In this document: positions 23,801 through 36,000 of the stretch, in pieces
Position numbering within the stretch: position 1 is the first letter of the stretch
How the letters are laid out: every line of letters starts with the position of its first letter
From: Ascidia mentula
Lineage: Eukaryota; Chordata; Ascidiacea; Phlebobranchia; Ascidiidae
Assembly: GCA_947561715.1 (NCBI GenBank)
Contig: OX387202.1
Span: 14,645,001-14,709,000, forward strand
Reading direction: 5' to 3'
DNA: 64,000 bases
Program-made: the position numbers and the translations under genes
The notes under the pieces: model-generated
Databases searched by the model: none
Told to the model about the DNA's origin: nothing
The model's input: the letters and a program-made list of their open reading frames with translations, nothing else

Positions 23801-26800
23801 GCGGATTATAAATGGAATACGCGGAAACAATTATGTATTCTGCAGTGAACCAACTACATTATCGTACTTGTTCTTTACAGTATTTTTACTGCAAAAGTTG
23901 GTCTTAACTTATCAACATTTTTTTGGCTTAACTTCAAACTACAAAAGCGCGATTAGTATAAAATATTGTGTCAAAATTTCAGAAGAGTGCTTCTCAACCG
24001 TTGCGGGTCCACGTTATCAATCAGACCGCCCCAAAAACATATTTTGCAAGTACATCTTCGGAAATTTCGCCCCTACCTTCTTCCTGCAATACTCCTTCCT
24101 TGACAAGTTTAAAGGATTTAAACACTGCTCCCTCCTCCGTGATGGACGTCGAATGCGGGGGCATGGAGCCCGGGGTGGTTCCCCCGATGTCGGCGTGGTG
24201 ACCACGGTTGGCGAGGAAGAAAATAGGTTGGGGGTTACCCGGGGAAAACACCTGTGGGGGATATTTCGGTAATCGTATCATTATCTATTAGTGCGTGGCA
24301 GACAAGAAACCAGAGATACAGCAAAATTGTTTATAGATGTTATATTCCTGGGACTCCATAAGGTGTAAAGTTTGATCAGCGCCAGTGTATGATCTATATT
24401 TTTTAACAGGCAGATCCGCCGGTCACCGACCTGCACAGGCTGATTCCCGTAGTCACTTTTCATATTTTCTCTAATAATTGTCTATGTAGCGTACATTATA
24501 AAGCGTTTCTATGTATGTTGGTTCGAAGATTACAGGTTTGTGACGAAGCAGTCAACAGCACGTTTTGGTAAAACATACGGGAGTTATGACGGTAAGATCA
24601 GGCAAGTGACTTCCCCCGGCAACTGGATGATTGGACAGAATGCAATCACCTTCCTTGAGGTCGCCCGAGAGCTGTTTCATCTGGAATTGAAAACTCTGGT
24701 TAACTTTTTCAGCAGTTTAGCGTAAGTGCTTACCTTATAAAGAAGTACAGAGCTAAGAATTGGGTAAAAATGTTTAAAACCGGATCAAGTTAAAATTATT
24801 TGCGTTTCTTGCAAAAGTCTAAGAATCAGTAAAAAAAATACAATACCCACAAAACCACAGAAGTTGACAAATGAGAATTCTGGAGTTGATTCGCGGAAAA
24901 AACTGACTGACTATTTCGCCCTAAAGACACAGTAGACATCGGCCAACAAAGATTCATGCACAAAACACTCGTACCTGATATTGTACAGCCTCCTGCATGG
25001 CCCCCAAATGCACAGGAATATGTGGAGCGTTGGAAACGAGGCCACCATCCGGACCGAAAAGGGCACAAGAAAAATCCAAACGTTCCTGTGTACATTGACA
25101 TGGAAATTTGCAAGAAAATAATCATTTTTACCTCAAAACTACACATAATATTGATAGCTGTGACTGTGCGATTAGAACTATTGACTTTTTAATAGTCACT
25201 ATTGTATACACGTGTTTTTAGTCTATGTTCCTTGTGTTACACATTGTGTCAAAATTTACCTTGATATTTGTGGAAATCGCCGATCTCTGCAACATTCTTC
25301 CCATCTGCTCGGCGATACTCATAAATCTACAAGAAATTCAAACAAAACCGAGGTAGTTTAAAGACCAACACAATTTACGAACTTCATGCACTCTTTCACA
25401 GCGTTACCCTGCTGTTGAGATACAAATTGTATAAAACATGTTTTTGCATTTCAAGCTAACCCGGTAATTTAGTTTGCAGAGAAACCCTAGTTATCCTTCA
25501 CTGGTAAAAAGAGACCAATCTTTAACATGGTGAATGATGACGTTGGAAGTGTAAGTACGTAACGATTGTGACGTCAAAACTTACCTGTGGGAAAATATGG
25601 AAAGTTGAATCGAATCCAACTCCACCCCCACCTTGCGGACCTGCCCGCTTCCGATTGTGATGATGACGTCACCTGAAAAAAACACCCCGTGACGTCATAC
25701 GCATGTAGTTTACGATGTATACGATGTAGCAGTAAGTGCAAAAACCACTGCAAGTTACATATAGGTTTTGAAGCATAGGCGATTTTTTAACGTTTTGTAA
25801 AATATTAAGGGTGACTTTTCCAGGTTTTAGAAACACGCAAAAAAACATTTCGTCAGTCGTATCGCCCTAAACATCGTTAAATGACGCAAATTCCGTTTCG
25901 TGTTACTTTGTTACGTAACAATCCACAAGACACTTGTGTTTGTCCTGATTGTGACGGTGATAATACAGGTCGTTTAAAACTAGCTCAACGCATAGTATAT
26001 AATGTATATGGTTTTTCTGGCAATAATTTTTAATTTAAACGAAATCCAGGGGTGACAATGCATGCGTTGTCACCCCTGTTTGTTTGTGAGGGGTGACATG
26101 TCACCCCAGTCACCCCTATATCGACGCCTATGGGTTTTGAAGACGAAACATTTCAAATCCAAGCGAGCATGAGGTTTAGGTTTTGTTTGACAGAAATATT
26201 TGCTTAAACACGTTTTACAATGTGAAAAGTATGACAAAATGTTGGAAAGGCGCTCGGCCCTCTACTTTCAGGAGATTTATTGTCTTTTAACTTACCTCGG
26301 TCGGTGATTCTTGCCGCACAGTCGGGCTCAACCAATAGCGTTCCATTTTTATCGATGATAATCGCTGGACCGTGCAGTTCGTGGTCACGTGACAGCTCAG
26401 AGAGAAGGTAAACGTTGGTTTTACGATATCCGCCCTCGAAATAGCATTGGACCACCTGTTATTAACGATACGAAAGTTTATTGATTCTATTTTCTTTCTC
26501 GATATAAAAACGACAACGACTCACGCTTTCCACTCTGGGGGATTTCCCACTGGCGACACCCGGTTCTTCGTCTATGACATTGGATCGTCCGACCCCCCTC
26601 ACTCTGACGTCATCAACCATGATTTTCCTGTTCGGTATCGTGAAGCCGAATTCAGTTTGGTACCTTCGGGTAAAAATAACGGAAATGATTTAGTTTGGCG
26701 GTTTTGACCAGGGTTTCTCAAAGGGGGATGCATGAACCCCTAAGGGTCCGTAGTGAGGTACCGAGGGGTCCACCGGACTTGCCAAACAATGATATTGTTT

Positions 26801-29800
26801 GTAAGAAAATAACCAACAAAAAAAGGTGTTTAAAAATTTCATCGGTGAAATTTTTAGGGTCCACAGAGTTTACAAACTTTATTACAATTTTTTTTTAAAC
26901 TTTTCAAACTGAAAGTTACGAAAATACGATGCAAGGAATCCTCAAGAAGACTGCCTTGCTTTGATGTTTCCTGACTTTATCAATTTAAACAAAATTTGCT
27001 GACTGCAGATTTGAAGCTTTAGGTTGCAAAACAAACCTGTTTTGGAATGATGCAAGGAAGCCTTCGAATTCGAATTTCGATCCCTGCGTATTTGCAACGT
27101 CCCCAGATGAACACATGAGGGCGCAATCCGTCCGGTCGTACCGCAAATTTAAATACGGCTTGAGATGAATATGCTTTTTCGTGAAACCTTGCTCCAACAG
27201 CTTTGCTTCACACCGTTTCATGAGTGTTTTGATTTGACGGTCAATCGTTGTGAAGTTTTCTGTCGGAATAAGGTTTGATACAAATCGTACAAAACCATAA
27301 ACCAAATCATTGACGTTCATGTAGTAATGCATGATAATGAACAAATTTGCATTGCGAGGACACTTTAACAATTGAAGATCAAATGATTATTAATCGAACT
27401 AAACTTCAAAACCGTTCGTTGTAATGCAAGTTCTGTGGCGCATGTTGAAACTGAAAATTAGTGATGCTTAGCTAAATACTGTGAAAAGTTTCGATGCTGT
27501 TACCGATGGAACGGCCAAAAATTGCTATTTAAACACAGGTTTCATAAATAAACTGTTTTGTACAACTTTGATGCATCCTCGTGGTTCGCTGTTATTCTTA
27601 AATAACTATTTATTTAACCTTTGTTGTTTTCATGTAGCTCCTTACAAGCTCGAGGCTAGCATTTGGTTCTTACAGCAACAAAAGGTTGCCATAGTCCACA
27701 AGCAAGCCTTTGCCATGAAGACTATAAAAGCGTGCATAAAAATTAACAAATACCTTGGGCGTAGGAACAGGCACATGGTTCTTGCGCGTCTTCCACCACA
27801 TCGGCGAGGGCCATCCCGTATGCTGACAATATTCCCGAGTATCTGTTCAAAAGAATGAATGAAAAGTAGTATTTTGGATAATTGGCAAAACTAACTCATG
27901 AATCTGACGTTCTTCTGGTGAAAAACAACAAATATACACGTTTTGTTTAAATACAATCTTTTTTAAAGAACGTCAGATTCATAATTCATTATGATACCTG
28001 GTGGTCAGAACCTATTTTCAGTTTTCAAAACTAACTCATTTGGTAATTTAACCTTAGAGGTTTTCTCTAACCACAGTGAATAACTTAGGACAGGGATTCT
28101 CAGTCCACCCTCTTCTGGGCACCCACTTGGGTCGTGACCCATATAGTTTGGGAAGCCCATTTTTTCAGTTTCTACTTTCTTATATTAAAAAACATTGCTT
28201 TAAACTGTCAAAATAGTCCACAAAAAATTTCAAAACAAATGTTTTGCAAGTATCGTTAACAATCTTACTTGTGAATGTAGACCTTGGTCATGCCCAAGGA
28301 TCGAGCTATTGCGCATGCGTGCTGACCGCCGGCGCCACCGAAGCATGACAACACGTGACGTGCAGTGTCGTGACCCTTTGCCTGTGTGAGCGCTCTGATT
28401 GGTCGACACATCGACTCGTTGGCAACGGAAATAAATCCCATGGCAACCTCCTCCACTGATAGGAGCTGATGGGCGGGATTTTCGATTTTCATAAACTTGT
28501 TGATTTCATCTAGACAGAGGACATTGTAAATTGAAATTTTACGACAAACACTTTCTCAGATATTTTAGGCACCTGGAGCTTTTAAACTATAAATTAAATA
28601 CTGTTGGATTGATTTTTTCTGTACAATTTTTTTTTGTTTTCATAGTGTTCATTTCTTAGGATTAAACTAAACTTTTCAAAATTGGATTGATCACATTTTT
28701 ATCGCAGTTTATTTAAACATGTTTTAATTTTGACCATAGCTGTTGACCAGAAAAAAACCTACCAGTCAAAGATTTAAATGCTTCTGTTGTTACTACGCCA
28801 TCCAGTGGTTGGTTTTCATCTGGGCCGAATATCTTTGGGAAATATCTGAAGAAGTAACACATTTAAAGAGTCTGAGTGTATAAGAGTTTATACCTTATTT
28901 TCACAATGACTCACTCTGGTAGAAGTCTACCCAAACACAGGTTGGCATCAGTAACAGTGAGTGGACCACCTGCAATAAATGTGTTACATTTTTCAAAGAA
29001 CAAAAACTATCAAATCATAATCGATTGTAATCAGCAGAAACGAAACTGGTAAATTTTGCAAAAACAACAAAATAAAAAAACGTGTTTTTATGGGCACCAC
29101 ATAACTTTTGTTTCAGAAATTATTTTAAATATTCCTATTTCTGTGTACTTCGTGAGCACTACAACATTCAGGATTTACTTGCAAGATTCAGGATTAATGT
29201 TATAACTATACATAGGGGGGATTTTTACCTTTTCTATAACATGCAGGTCCTGGGTGGGCTCCGGCCGATTGCGGGCCAACTGCAAACATCCCTGACCTGA
29301 AGAAGAGCATGGAACCTCCACCAGCAGCTACAGTATTGATGTCCAGCTAAAAAGAGGATTGTTGATTTCTCTATTATTATTTTCATCAATAAATTTTTTT
29401 ATTACTCTCAATACTACAACAAATTAGCACAGAATACCACAAACTGATTTATGATTTGTTTAACTTAACAAGGCCGATGCACACAATTATGTAATTTTTA
29501 AAAAGTATTATACTTAATATTTCTGGAAAAACAGTAGGCCAATGAAACTGGAGATTTTATCTTGGCTCTATAACACACACACATAAATATTACCTGCGGA
29601 GCTTGTATAGTGACTCCTGCAGTGGTGGTTTCAAACACATGTTCATATTCACCAGCGTAACGACTGACGTCAGTAGACGTGCCTTTAATTTAACAGTAAA
29701 TTAATTCCGCAAAACTTTGTGGGTTTGTTGTATCTTGTCCCAAAGCCACCACAGGTTATTTACATTATCAAAAAAGTCATTTCATACTGTTTAAATGCAT

Positions 29801-32200
29801 CATTACTAAAACATTTACAATCTTCAAAATGATTTAAAAGTGACAGAAAACTTTAAGCCAATGAATAGATGAAAATAGAAATCATAGGACGGAATTTAAC
29901 CAACCTCCCATGTCGAAACCAATGACAGGTTGCTTGTCTTTATATGATGTCATTGCATAACCAACAACACCACCCGCTGGTCCAGATAGGATGGCTCGAC
30001 TTCCATTAAAACTAAACAAACACGCAAGCATTGAATTACTGTATACGATATAAGCTATGGCTTATCAGACTATAAACCCAGGGTCCTATTGTGGTTGGTC
30101 AAATGTAATTTTCTGTACCTGTAACAAAATTTGACCTCTCTGTGTTTGATAGAAATTTATCTATGAAACTGGGCTCATGGAACAAAAAAGTTCAAAAACC
30201 TTCGATATAACCCATAAAAGACAAAAAAAATTTTTAACAACAGAATAGCTGTACACAACCTTATGCAAAATAAATTAGAATCAATCAAAATTAAAATCAA
30301 TGCTGAAATTTAAAAGCAATTTCAAATTCAACTTAGAACACATATAAACACCTTAAAATTATGCGAACCTGTCAAGTGGCGTAAGTCCACCATCAGATTG
30401 CATAAAAAGAACATTGACATCATTAAAACCATTGTCAAAACCCATTCGAAATGTGGTTAAGTATTGTTTAATGCAGGGTGTTAGGTATGCATCAACACAA
30501 GCTGCAAATGAGAATAAAAACATAATTAACAACTTTTCAATCGGTTTTAATAACAAACTAGACCTCAGCTCATACCAGTAAACCCCCTTGGCACAATTTT
30601 TACCATCGGCATCACTTCAGATGACAGAGAAACATGAGTGAATCCAAGACTTTCTGCAATTTTTCCAACCCGAACTTCATGCTCAGAATATCTAGAATGC
30701 GGCACAGATAAAATTGTCTGTTTGCAGTCTTAAATGCTTTTCAAAGATTTCTTTAAATGTGAAAAAATAAATACGCCAAAATGACATTAACAGTATCAAA
30801 AGAAAAATGTATCTTATAACTTACGTGTAAGAGTGCATAAGAGCCACTGCCAAACTCTTAATGCCTTTGGACAAAACTCTTCTTAAATCTTGTCGCAATT
30901 TCTCTTCATCAAGAGATTCAAGAATATGCAACTAATCACAGGTTTTTGAAGGTAAAAAAAATCAAATTTTTTGTCCATTCTTTTATCACACCTTTTCGTT
31001 GGTCGTTCCAGTAACTGTGGCTTTGTTAATATCCAGTAAGCACTTGTCTTGTTGTAGAATGACTCTTTCCTTTACCTCCACCACATCTTCATACAACACA
31101 TCGGGAACTTCAATTTTCTGGAGAAATACAAAAATAAAGACAAAATATAGTTGATCAAGCTTGAAAAAGTTAAGTTTCTTTTTTTCAAAGAAAAAAGGGG
31201 TTGAACATATTTTTTTATTGTTTTTTACCACCATATCTTTAATTTTCTAATAATATTCTTTCCAACTAAGACACATTATCAGAAATTTACCATTTTTTAA
31301 TGTTCCATGCATAAACTTAGATCAATTTATACCCTACAATCGGCTTGATACTTATGTATATTATCTCAGATTTGAGTATTGTATGTATGTATACTATTGA
31401 CAATCAGATGCAAATTACCAGATCAAATATTTTTGGTCTCTGTTGATTTCCGATGTGCAAGAGATCCTTGAAGCCTTGAGTGATGCACAATGCCATTCTT
31501 TCACCTTGTCTTTCCAACAGAGCATTGGTGGCTACCGTCGTTCCCATTCTAATGTATTCTATCCGAGACGTGTCCACTGGCTTGGAGGCTGGCATTGGTA
31601 CTCCCATCTCCTGAATGCAAATTTCACAGTAACATTTTTTCACAAAATAAATAGGAGAACAATTTTAATCATTTAGTGATACACTATAGTTTAGTGACAG
31701 ACAGTGCTGCCTTTACATCAACAAAAACACACAAGTTTAACCTGTTCCAATATCCTCCGTATCCCCTCCCTCGGAGCATCTGGATAATTATGTGGATCCA
31801 CCGACAGCAACTTCATCACACGAGTTTTCCCTCCTGACAGTTATAATTTATAAAAAATTAATCATTTGAGAGCAAAAGAGCCATATTCATCATTTGAGAA
31901 CAGCAGACAGCGTATCAACGTTGACCAAAAACTGGAAATCTCTTTTCTCTGCTAGTTAAAAAGCTAGCGCAGTGCCACAATCACCAAGTCAAAAACTCTC
32001 CAAAACTGAAATCACCTGCTTAATGTCATGATCAAATCGACATTTACATTCACAAAAGTTACAAAACGCAAGTGTGAATAACCACAATTTGGTGGAAAAG
32101 CAAAAGATTTTCATAACAAACCTGGACATTTTGCATAGATGTCTGTAAACGTCCCACCTCTGTCAATTGCAAACCGAAATTTACCTTTTTGATTCTCCAT
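20881..32200 (-). CDS. OPLAH: 5-oxoprolinase, ATP-hydrolysing (about 30 exons, ~1280 aa)
   Basis: The gene starts at the ATG at 32200 ([20 protein letters not shown]) and ends with TAA at 20881 (...[12 protein letters not shown]). Exon order follows human OPLAH throughout. The HyuA-type ATPase half carries [19 protein letters not shown] (31419-31610), [17 protein letters not shown] (30369-30501), [12 protein letters not shown] and GFDMGG near 29.9 kb, [11 protein letters not shown] near 29.3 kb, and [18 protein letters not shown] (28268-28505). The HyuB-type half carries [15 protein letters not shown] near 25.0 kb, [16 protein letters not shown] near 24.65 kb, [17 protein letters not shown] (24075-24250), [33 protein letters not shown] and [14 protein letters not shown] near 21.8 kb. 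It closes with [11 protein letters not shown]. The enzyme opens 5-oxo-L-proline to glutamate in the cytosolic gamma-glutamyl cycle. All key glycine-rich motifs are intact. Introns carry several MITE-like insertions. Confidence 0.95.
21223..21663. mobile_element. hAT-type MITE, 441 bp, with perfect 8-bp target duplication
   Basis: The left end TAGTGATGT (21223-21231) and right end ACATCACTA (21655-21663) are perfect 9-bp inverted repeats. ATTGTGAC flanks the element directly at 21215-21222 and 21664-21671. Inside each end are CCGGCCGG / GGATCCGG palindromic repeats (21248-21310 and 21588-21650), giving strong fold-back potential and a locally GC-rich island in AT-rich sequence. There is no transposase. 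It lies in the OPLAH intron just before the penultimate exon. The ends are unlike those of the 16864 element, so it is a separate hAT-derived family. Confidence 0.88.
22015..22075 (+). repeat. tRNA-derived SINE fragment (B-box and A-rich tail)
   Basis: The stretch contains a pol III B-box-like GGGTTCAAGCC preceded by a small hairpin (CCCAGGATATCCTGGG) and followed by an A-rich tail beginning ACAAAAAAAACA. The order, tRNA-like arm then A-rich end, suits a SINE fragment. No full cloverleaf can be drawn. It lies inside an OPLAH intron on the opposite strand. Confidence 0.35.
25774..26132. mobile_element. Short-TIR DNA element with 10-bp direct repeats
   Basis: CATAGGCG at 25774-25781 is mirrored by CGCCTATG at 26125-26132. 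The direct repeat GGTTTTGAAG flanks it at 25764-25773 and 26133-26142. Near the right end are nested GGGGTGAC / GTCACCCC palindromes (26049-26120). The 359-bp body has no coding capacity. The duplication of about 9-10 bp and very short TIR do not let me assign a superfamily with confidence. It sits in an OPLAH intron. Confidence 0.7.
26709..26890 (+). repeat. hAT-end-like repeat fragment
   Basis: The stretch begins CAGGGTTTCTCAAAGGGGG and continues with GGTCC/ACC-type sequence. This strongly resembles the ends of hAT-derived MITEs in animals (CAGGG.TTCTCAA). A matching right end and target duplication were not found, so extent and orientation are uncertain. It lies in an OPLAH intron. Confidence 0.4.
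27886..28039. repeat. Fold-back insert bounded by 14-bp direct repeats
   Basis: The 14-mer CAAAACTAACTCAT occurs at 27886-27899 and again at 28026-28039. Between them, ATGAATCTGACGTTCTT (27898-27914) is exactly complementary to AAGAACGTCAGATTCAT (27966-27982), a 17-bp hairpin arm with a loop of about 51 bases. The insert of 126 bp therefore looks like a small mobile element with a target duplication. Alternatively, a local duplication made the direct repeats. It lies in an OPLAH intron. Confidence 0.5.
28091..28165 (+). repeat. hAT-end-like repeat fragment
   Basis: CAGGGATTCTCAGTCCACCC, followed by GGGTCGTGACCC, is similar to the start of the 26709 fragment and to common hAT MITE ends. No partner end or flanking duplication is visible. 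It lies in the OPLAH intron upstream of the exon ending near 27.82 kb. Confidence 0.35.
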
Positions 32201-33090
32201 ACCTAATTCCACTCACACTACGAACTGTAAAACATATTTTCAATGTTTGAATTACTGTTTGGGATTTCCCTGCAATTTTGGTTTCATTTGTATTTTTATT
32301 TTGCGCAAAAAAGCTTTGCAAATTGCCCATACTGTTGCTAACATTGTCATGTTTGCGTTTCGGCAACAACTTATGCCATCATCACATGACAATATTAACA
32401 ACAGTATGGGCCAGTCTCTTTATTCTCAGAATTAGGAGCAAATCCGCAAATGGTGTTCCTGACTAAGTTTATTATTGAAAATGTTGGTTCAAATCGCTCT
32501 TGACCCTACGACCTGTCCAGTGTGCACGTGTCCCTTGTTTACATTCTATCCTGTGTGGGAAACAGCTGAGTCACCCTGACAAAACGTGGTATTGATCCTA
32601 TGTGCTGAGTCATTTCTGCTCTGACATGACTACTCGAAGAACTCATTGTTGGAAAAGTTTCTCTGCAATTCTAATCATAACCCTGCGAGCAAAATTGCGG
32701 GTCCGAACTTGTGGTAATTTGCAACCTTTTCATTGCTTAATCTTGTGTGTGCGGTCTGTTTATTTATGCACCAGGCAAAAAGCAATCCACAAAATATTAA
32801 ATACTACTCGCTCGCGACAAACCGTTGTCAGTGAGGATAAATTAACGACAGCAACAATATCTACAACTTCGAATCGTAAACAACAGAGAAATATAGCTAG
32901 GCTAAGGGATGTTTTATATACAAAAGAAATGACACAAAGACACAGAGCAAATGGCAGAAGATTCGGTGTGTAAAGAATATCGCAAACGTCACAATGCTGA
33001 CGAAAAATAACAATACTTCATAATTATACAACAAAAAAAAAGATCAAGACAAGCGAAAAAATACAACAAAAATGTGTCATAGTGATGCAA
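32201..33090. other. OPLAH upstream / TRIM 3' spacer
   Basis: This 890-bp spacer lies between two minus-strand genes. It contains the inverted-repeat hammerhead-like element at 32325-32411 and a TTTATT (AATAAA on the minus strand) at 32468-32473, about 620 bp past the TRIM stop, which could serve as its poly(A) signal. The plus-strand frame at 32602-32973 shows no domain and no gene-like context, and is not called. Confidence 0.4.
32325..32411 (-). ncRNA. Hammerhead-like core enclosed by a 27-bp inverted repeat
   Basis: On the minus strand, the core-like TGATGA, a helix-II hairpin (GGCA...TGCC arms) and GAAACG lie at 32384-32357. They are enclosed by arms 32325-32351 and 32385-32411 that pair at 25 of 27 positions (GCCCATACTG... 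/ ...CAGTATGGGC). The first core base is G instead of C, so self-cleavage is doubtful. Core and 3' flank match the motif at 4937 on the plus strand. The arrangement could be an inverted dimer of that small element. It is intergenic, upstream of OPLAH. Confidence 0.45.
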
Positions 33091-36000
33091 TTACACAAGA
33101 CTTATAGTAGCATTCCCCTTGGCAAGTATAGTCGGCCATACCGGCAAAGAACACCAAAAAGACCTTTCTAACGTACATTTCTTCTCATTTTCCCCATTTG
33201 TGACGTCAAAAAATGATACTGTGGCTTCGTTTCCGGTACGTATTCGCAGTGAGATTCCAATTTCCCAGCGCTGTGTGCATTCGAACGGCTCGCCGTCTGC
33301 AATCCCACCGGATTTCAGACCTCCGATTCCGGTCAGTTCGTCGTCGTAGTTCTGAGGTAAGGACGCACTGCAGCGAGCAACGCAAGTTGTAAAATGTAGA
33401 AAAGCGCCCACTCTGCAAAAAAATGTTATTTAATAAAAATACGTTTTGGTCAATATTACAAAAAGAGTATTATTTGATGGCTGTGGACGCTTTCAGAGAT
33501 TTAATGAAACAGAATCCAAGTTAAACGTACGGTTACCTGGCCACCGCGTCCGCATCATCTTTCACGGAATACGACTCTCGACCATGCAAGCCATTCTTGT
33601 CGCCTTGTCTCGGAGCCCCACTCACTCCGACAATCACGTGACCCGCCCCGCGTGACGTCACTGCCACACGCCAGGTATGTTCGCCGTTCCATAAACCCAC
33701 GTCACCTGTAAGAGAGGGATAGGTATGGTGATTGGAAAACGTCAGGGACTTTGGAATTATGGGAGTTTGGGATTCGAATCTTGTAGTATTCGATTCTTTT
33801 CACGAGACTTTCAGAATATGTTTGTTGTTGCTGGTTTTTCGAAGAAAAGTTTTGTAAAAAATGAAAAGAAAAGCGCATTTTTTGTTTGCACAGAATGCTG
33901 AGAATACTTTTATCGAGCCTTTTCTGTCTACCTTTAAAGACGCAAAATTTTTTAGATCGAACTTGAGCGTTTAGGCCGGATGGATCAATGATGACTTCAC
34001 CATCACTTTGTTGACAAGTCAGCTTGAATTTCCGATCTATATACGAAATGTTTACTTGTTAAAAGGTGGAATTTTTTTAAAAAACTGGTTTCTTGGATAA
34101 CAGGAAAAGTACCAGTTTTACATCAACAAACAAATGTAAAAAAAAACTTCACAGAAAAAAAATCTGAAATATTACACTATTGTGACAATTATTCAAGAAT
34201 ACGTTCTCCAACTTTAGTTTTTTTAGCATCCTTTACCGATCATGCTCTTCAAGAGAAACGGTTGAGTCCACTCGCTAGTCCCGGCATTGTTGACGGCTCT
34301 GATTGTGACGTCACAATCGACAGCGCGAAACTGTTCCGGAATATCCAAAATCGGCTTTGTGGTTGTTTGTATTTCGTGTGGGACGTCTTTAGGCGCAAAC
34401 TTGACTTCGTAATGGTCGATGACGTCATCAGTTGAAGCTGCACTCCAAGTAATGGTCGATGATGCACGAGCAGTGACGTCAACAGGACGTATTTCAGGTA
34501 TTCCTGGAGCTTTAAAAAAAAAATATTTTTCAGTTCTTTTCTTGGAAGTTGCTTGGTCCGTGTCACTTGTATATGAAGATGTGGTATACAGCAGCCACTA
34601 CTAAAAAAAAAGCTATATTTTTAACTAAAATAAATTACCGTCAATTTTTATACACTGTTTTTACCGTCAATAAAATGCATTGCATCCAGTTTGTCTTTTA
34701 ATCCGGAAGTGTTGAGGTGGAGGTCCAGGGATGCACTGCTTGTGGTTTTTGATTTTTCCTCGTATTCTGGTTGAGAAAGTTGCTCAATCGCCTCCCGAAT
34801 TCTAAAGTTCATAAAGTCTGTCAAAATTTTATGATAAGTTATAAAAATCGTTTTTTTTGCCACCACCCGTAGCATACGAAATATAGCGAAAGTAAATTCG
34901 AGAATTAGGAAACCAACAAGCAACAGTTAAAAAAAATAAGTTGATTTCAAATTTTAATGCTAGTCGTTTATTGTCATTATGTTGTATTTATCTGCATCAT
35001 GACGTCACAATGCCCGTTCAAACACGACCATATCGCTGCCACGCATAAAAATTAAAAAAAAACATAAAAATTAACTTCACCACTGAGCACAGATAAAGCA
35101 AGATATAAATCCATCCAAATAACACATATTTCTAAAATCTTGCCTGAATTCGACCATTTTCATATTCTGTAGGAAATAATTTGGGTCCGTTTCCTTGAGG
35201 ATCTCCTCTGCGAATGACGTCACTCCCGTGTACATCTGTTTCGTGTAGAGCTCCTGTAAGCCTGCGGGTCGTTTAAAACAGCACTGTGGGCCCCTTGGTC
35301 AACTGCAGGGCTGCCAACATTATAATAAAACTTGATCTTTGCGAAAACAGCCAGACGAACTTATGGTTACGATTTAAACCCCCATATGCCGTCCCAGTTT
35401 TGCATCTGTTTAATTTGCGACAGGTTGAGGCTGTAAACAACGGTGACAACAGGCTAAAATTCGATTTAACTGAAGTAGAAGGTTGGAGCAACCAAGTGCA
35501 AAAATAATTGACTTTATTTAATTCAGGCAATAAAAAACATCAATAGAGTAAAACTTTAAAAAAAAATTGTTTCGATATTCAGTGCAGTGTTTTGTGTAGC
35601 TGGAAAACCCCAACTAAACCGCACTTTCACTCGCGAATCACAATCTTCCCGCCGCACCTGCTCTCATCCGTTTTTCCTCATCTCTCATCCGAGTTTCGGC
35701 CTTTCCTAACAAGTCGTTCCTCTTCACTTCCAACAATCTGTGCATCTCGTCGATGGATGAATGTATTTCCTCGCGTGCGGCCGACTCTTTGCGCTGTGTG
35801 AACACAACATCTTTAGGTGGGAATTTTATTGATTCGATTTGTACGCATTTAGAATATATTGAAATGATTGGATACAAATTCCTATCGAACGATTCCAGGA
35901 ATAACTACCCATTCTGGCCCAATGAAAATTTTTACCTCCAACTCCTTGAACGCCTCCCCGAGCGATTCGATCTTCTCATTAACCTCCTCTTTCTTCTTCT

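Noticed and set aside
23995-24070. hAT-like end (TTCTCAACCGTTGCGGGTC) near an OPLAH exon
   Set aside because: Resemblance is short, no inverted partner or duplication was found, and it abuts the exon.
24021-24281. Overlapping open frames on both strands in OPLAH
   Set aside because: Only the minus frame with [11 protein letters not shown] is the real exon; the others have no similarity and cross splice sites.
32602-32973. 123-residue plus-strand frame between OPLAH and the TRIM gene
   Set aside because: Composition and lack of domains suggest chance; no promoter or poly(A) context.
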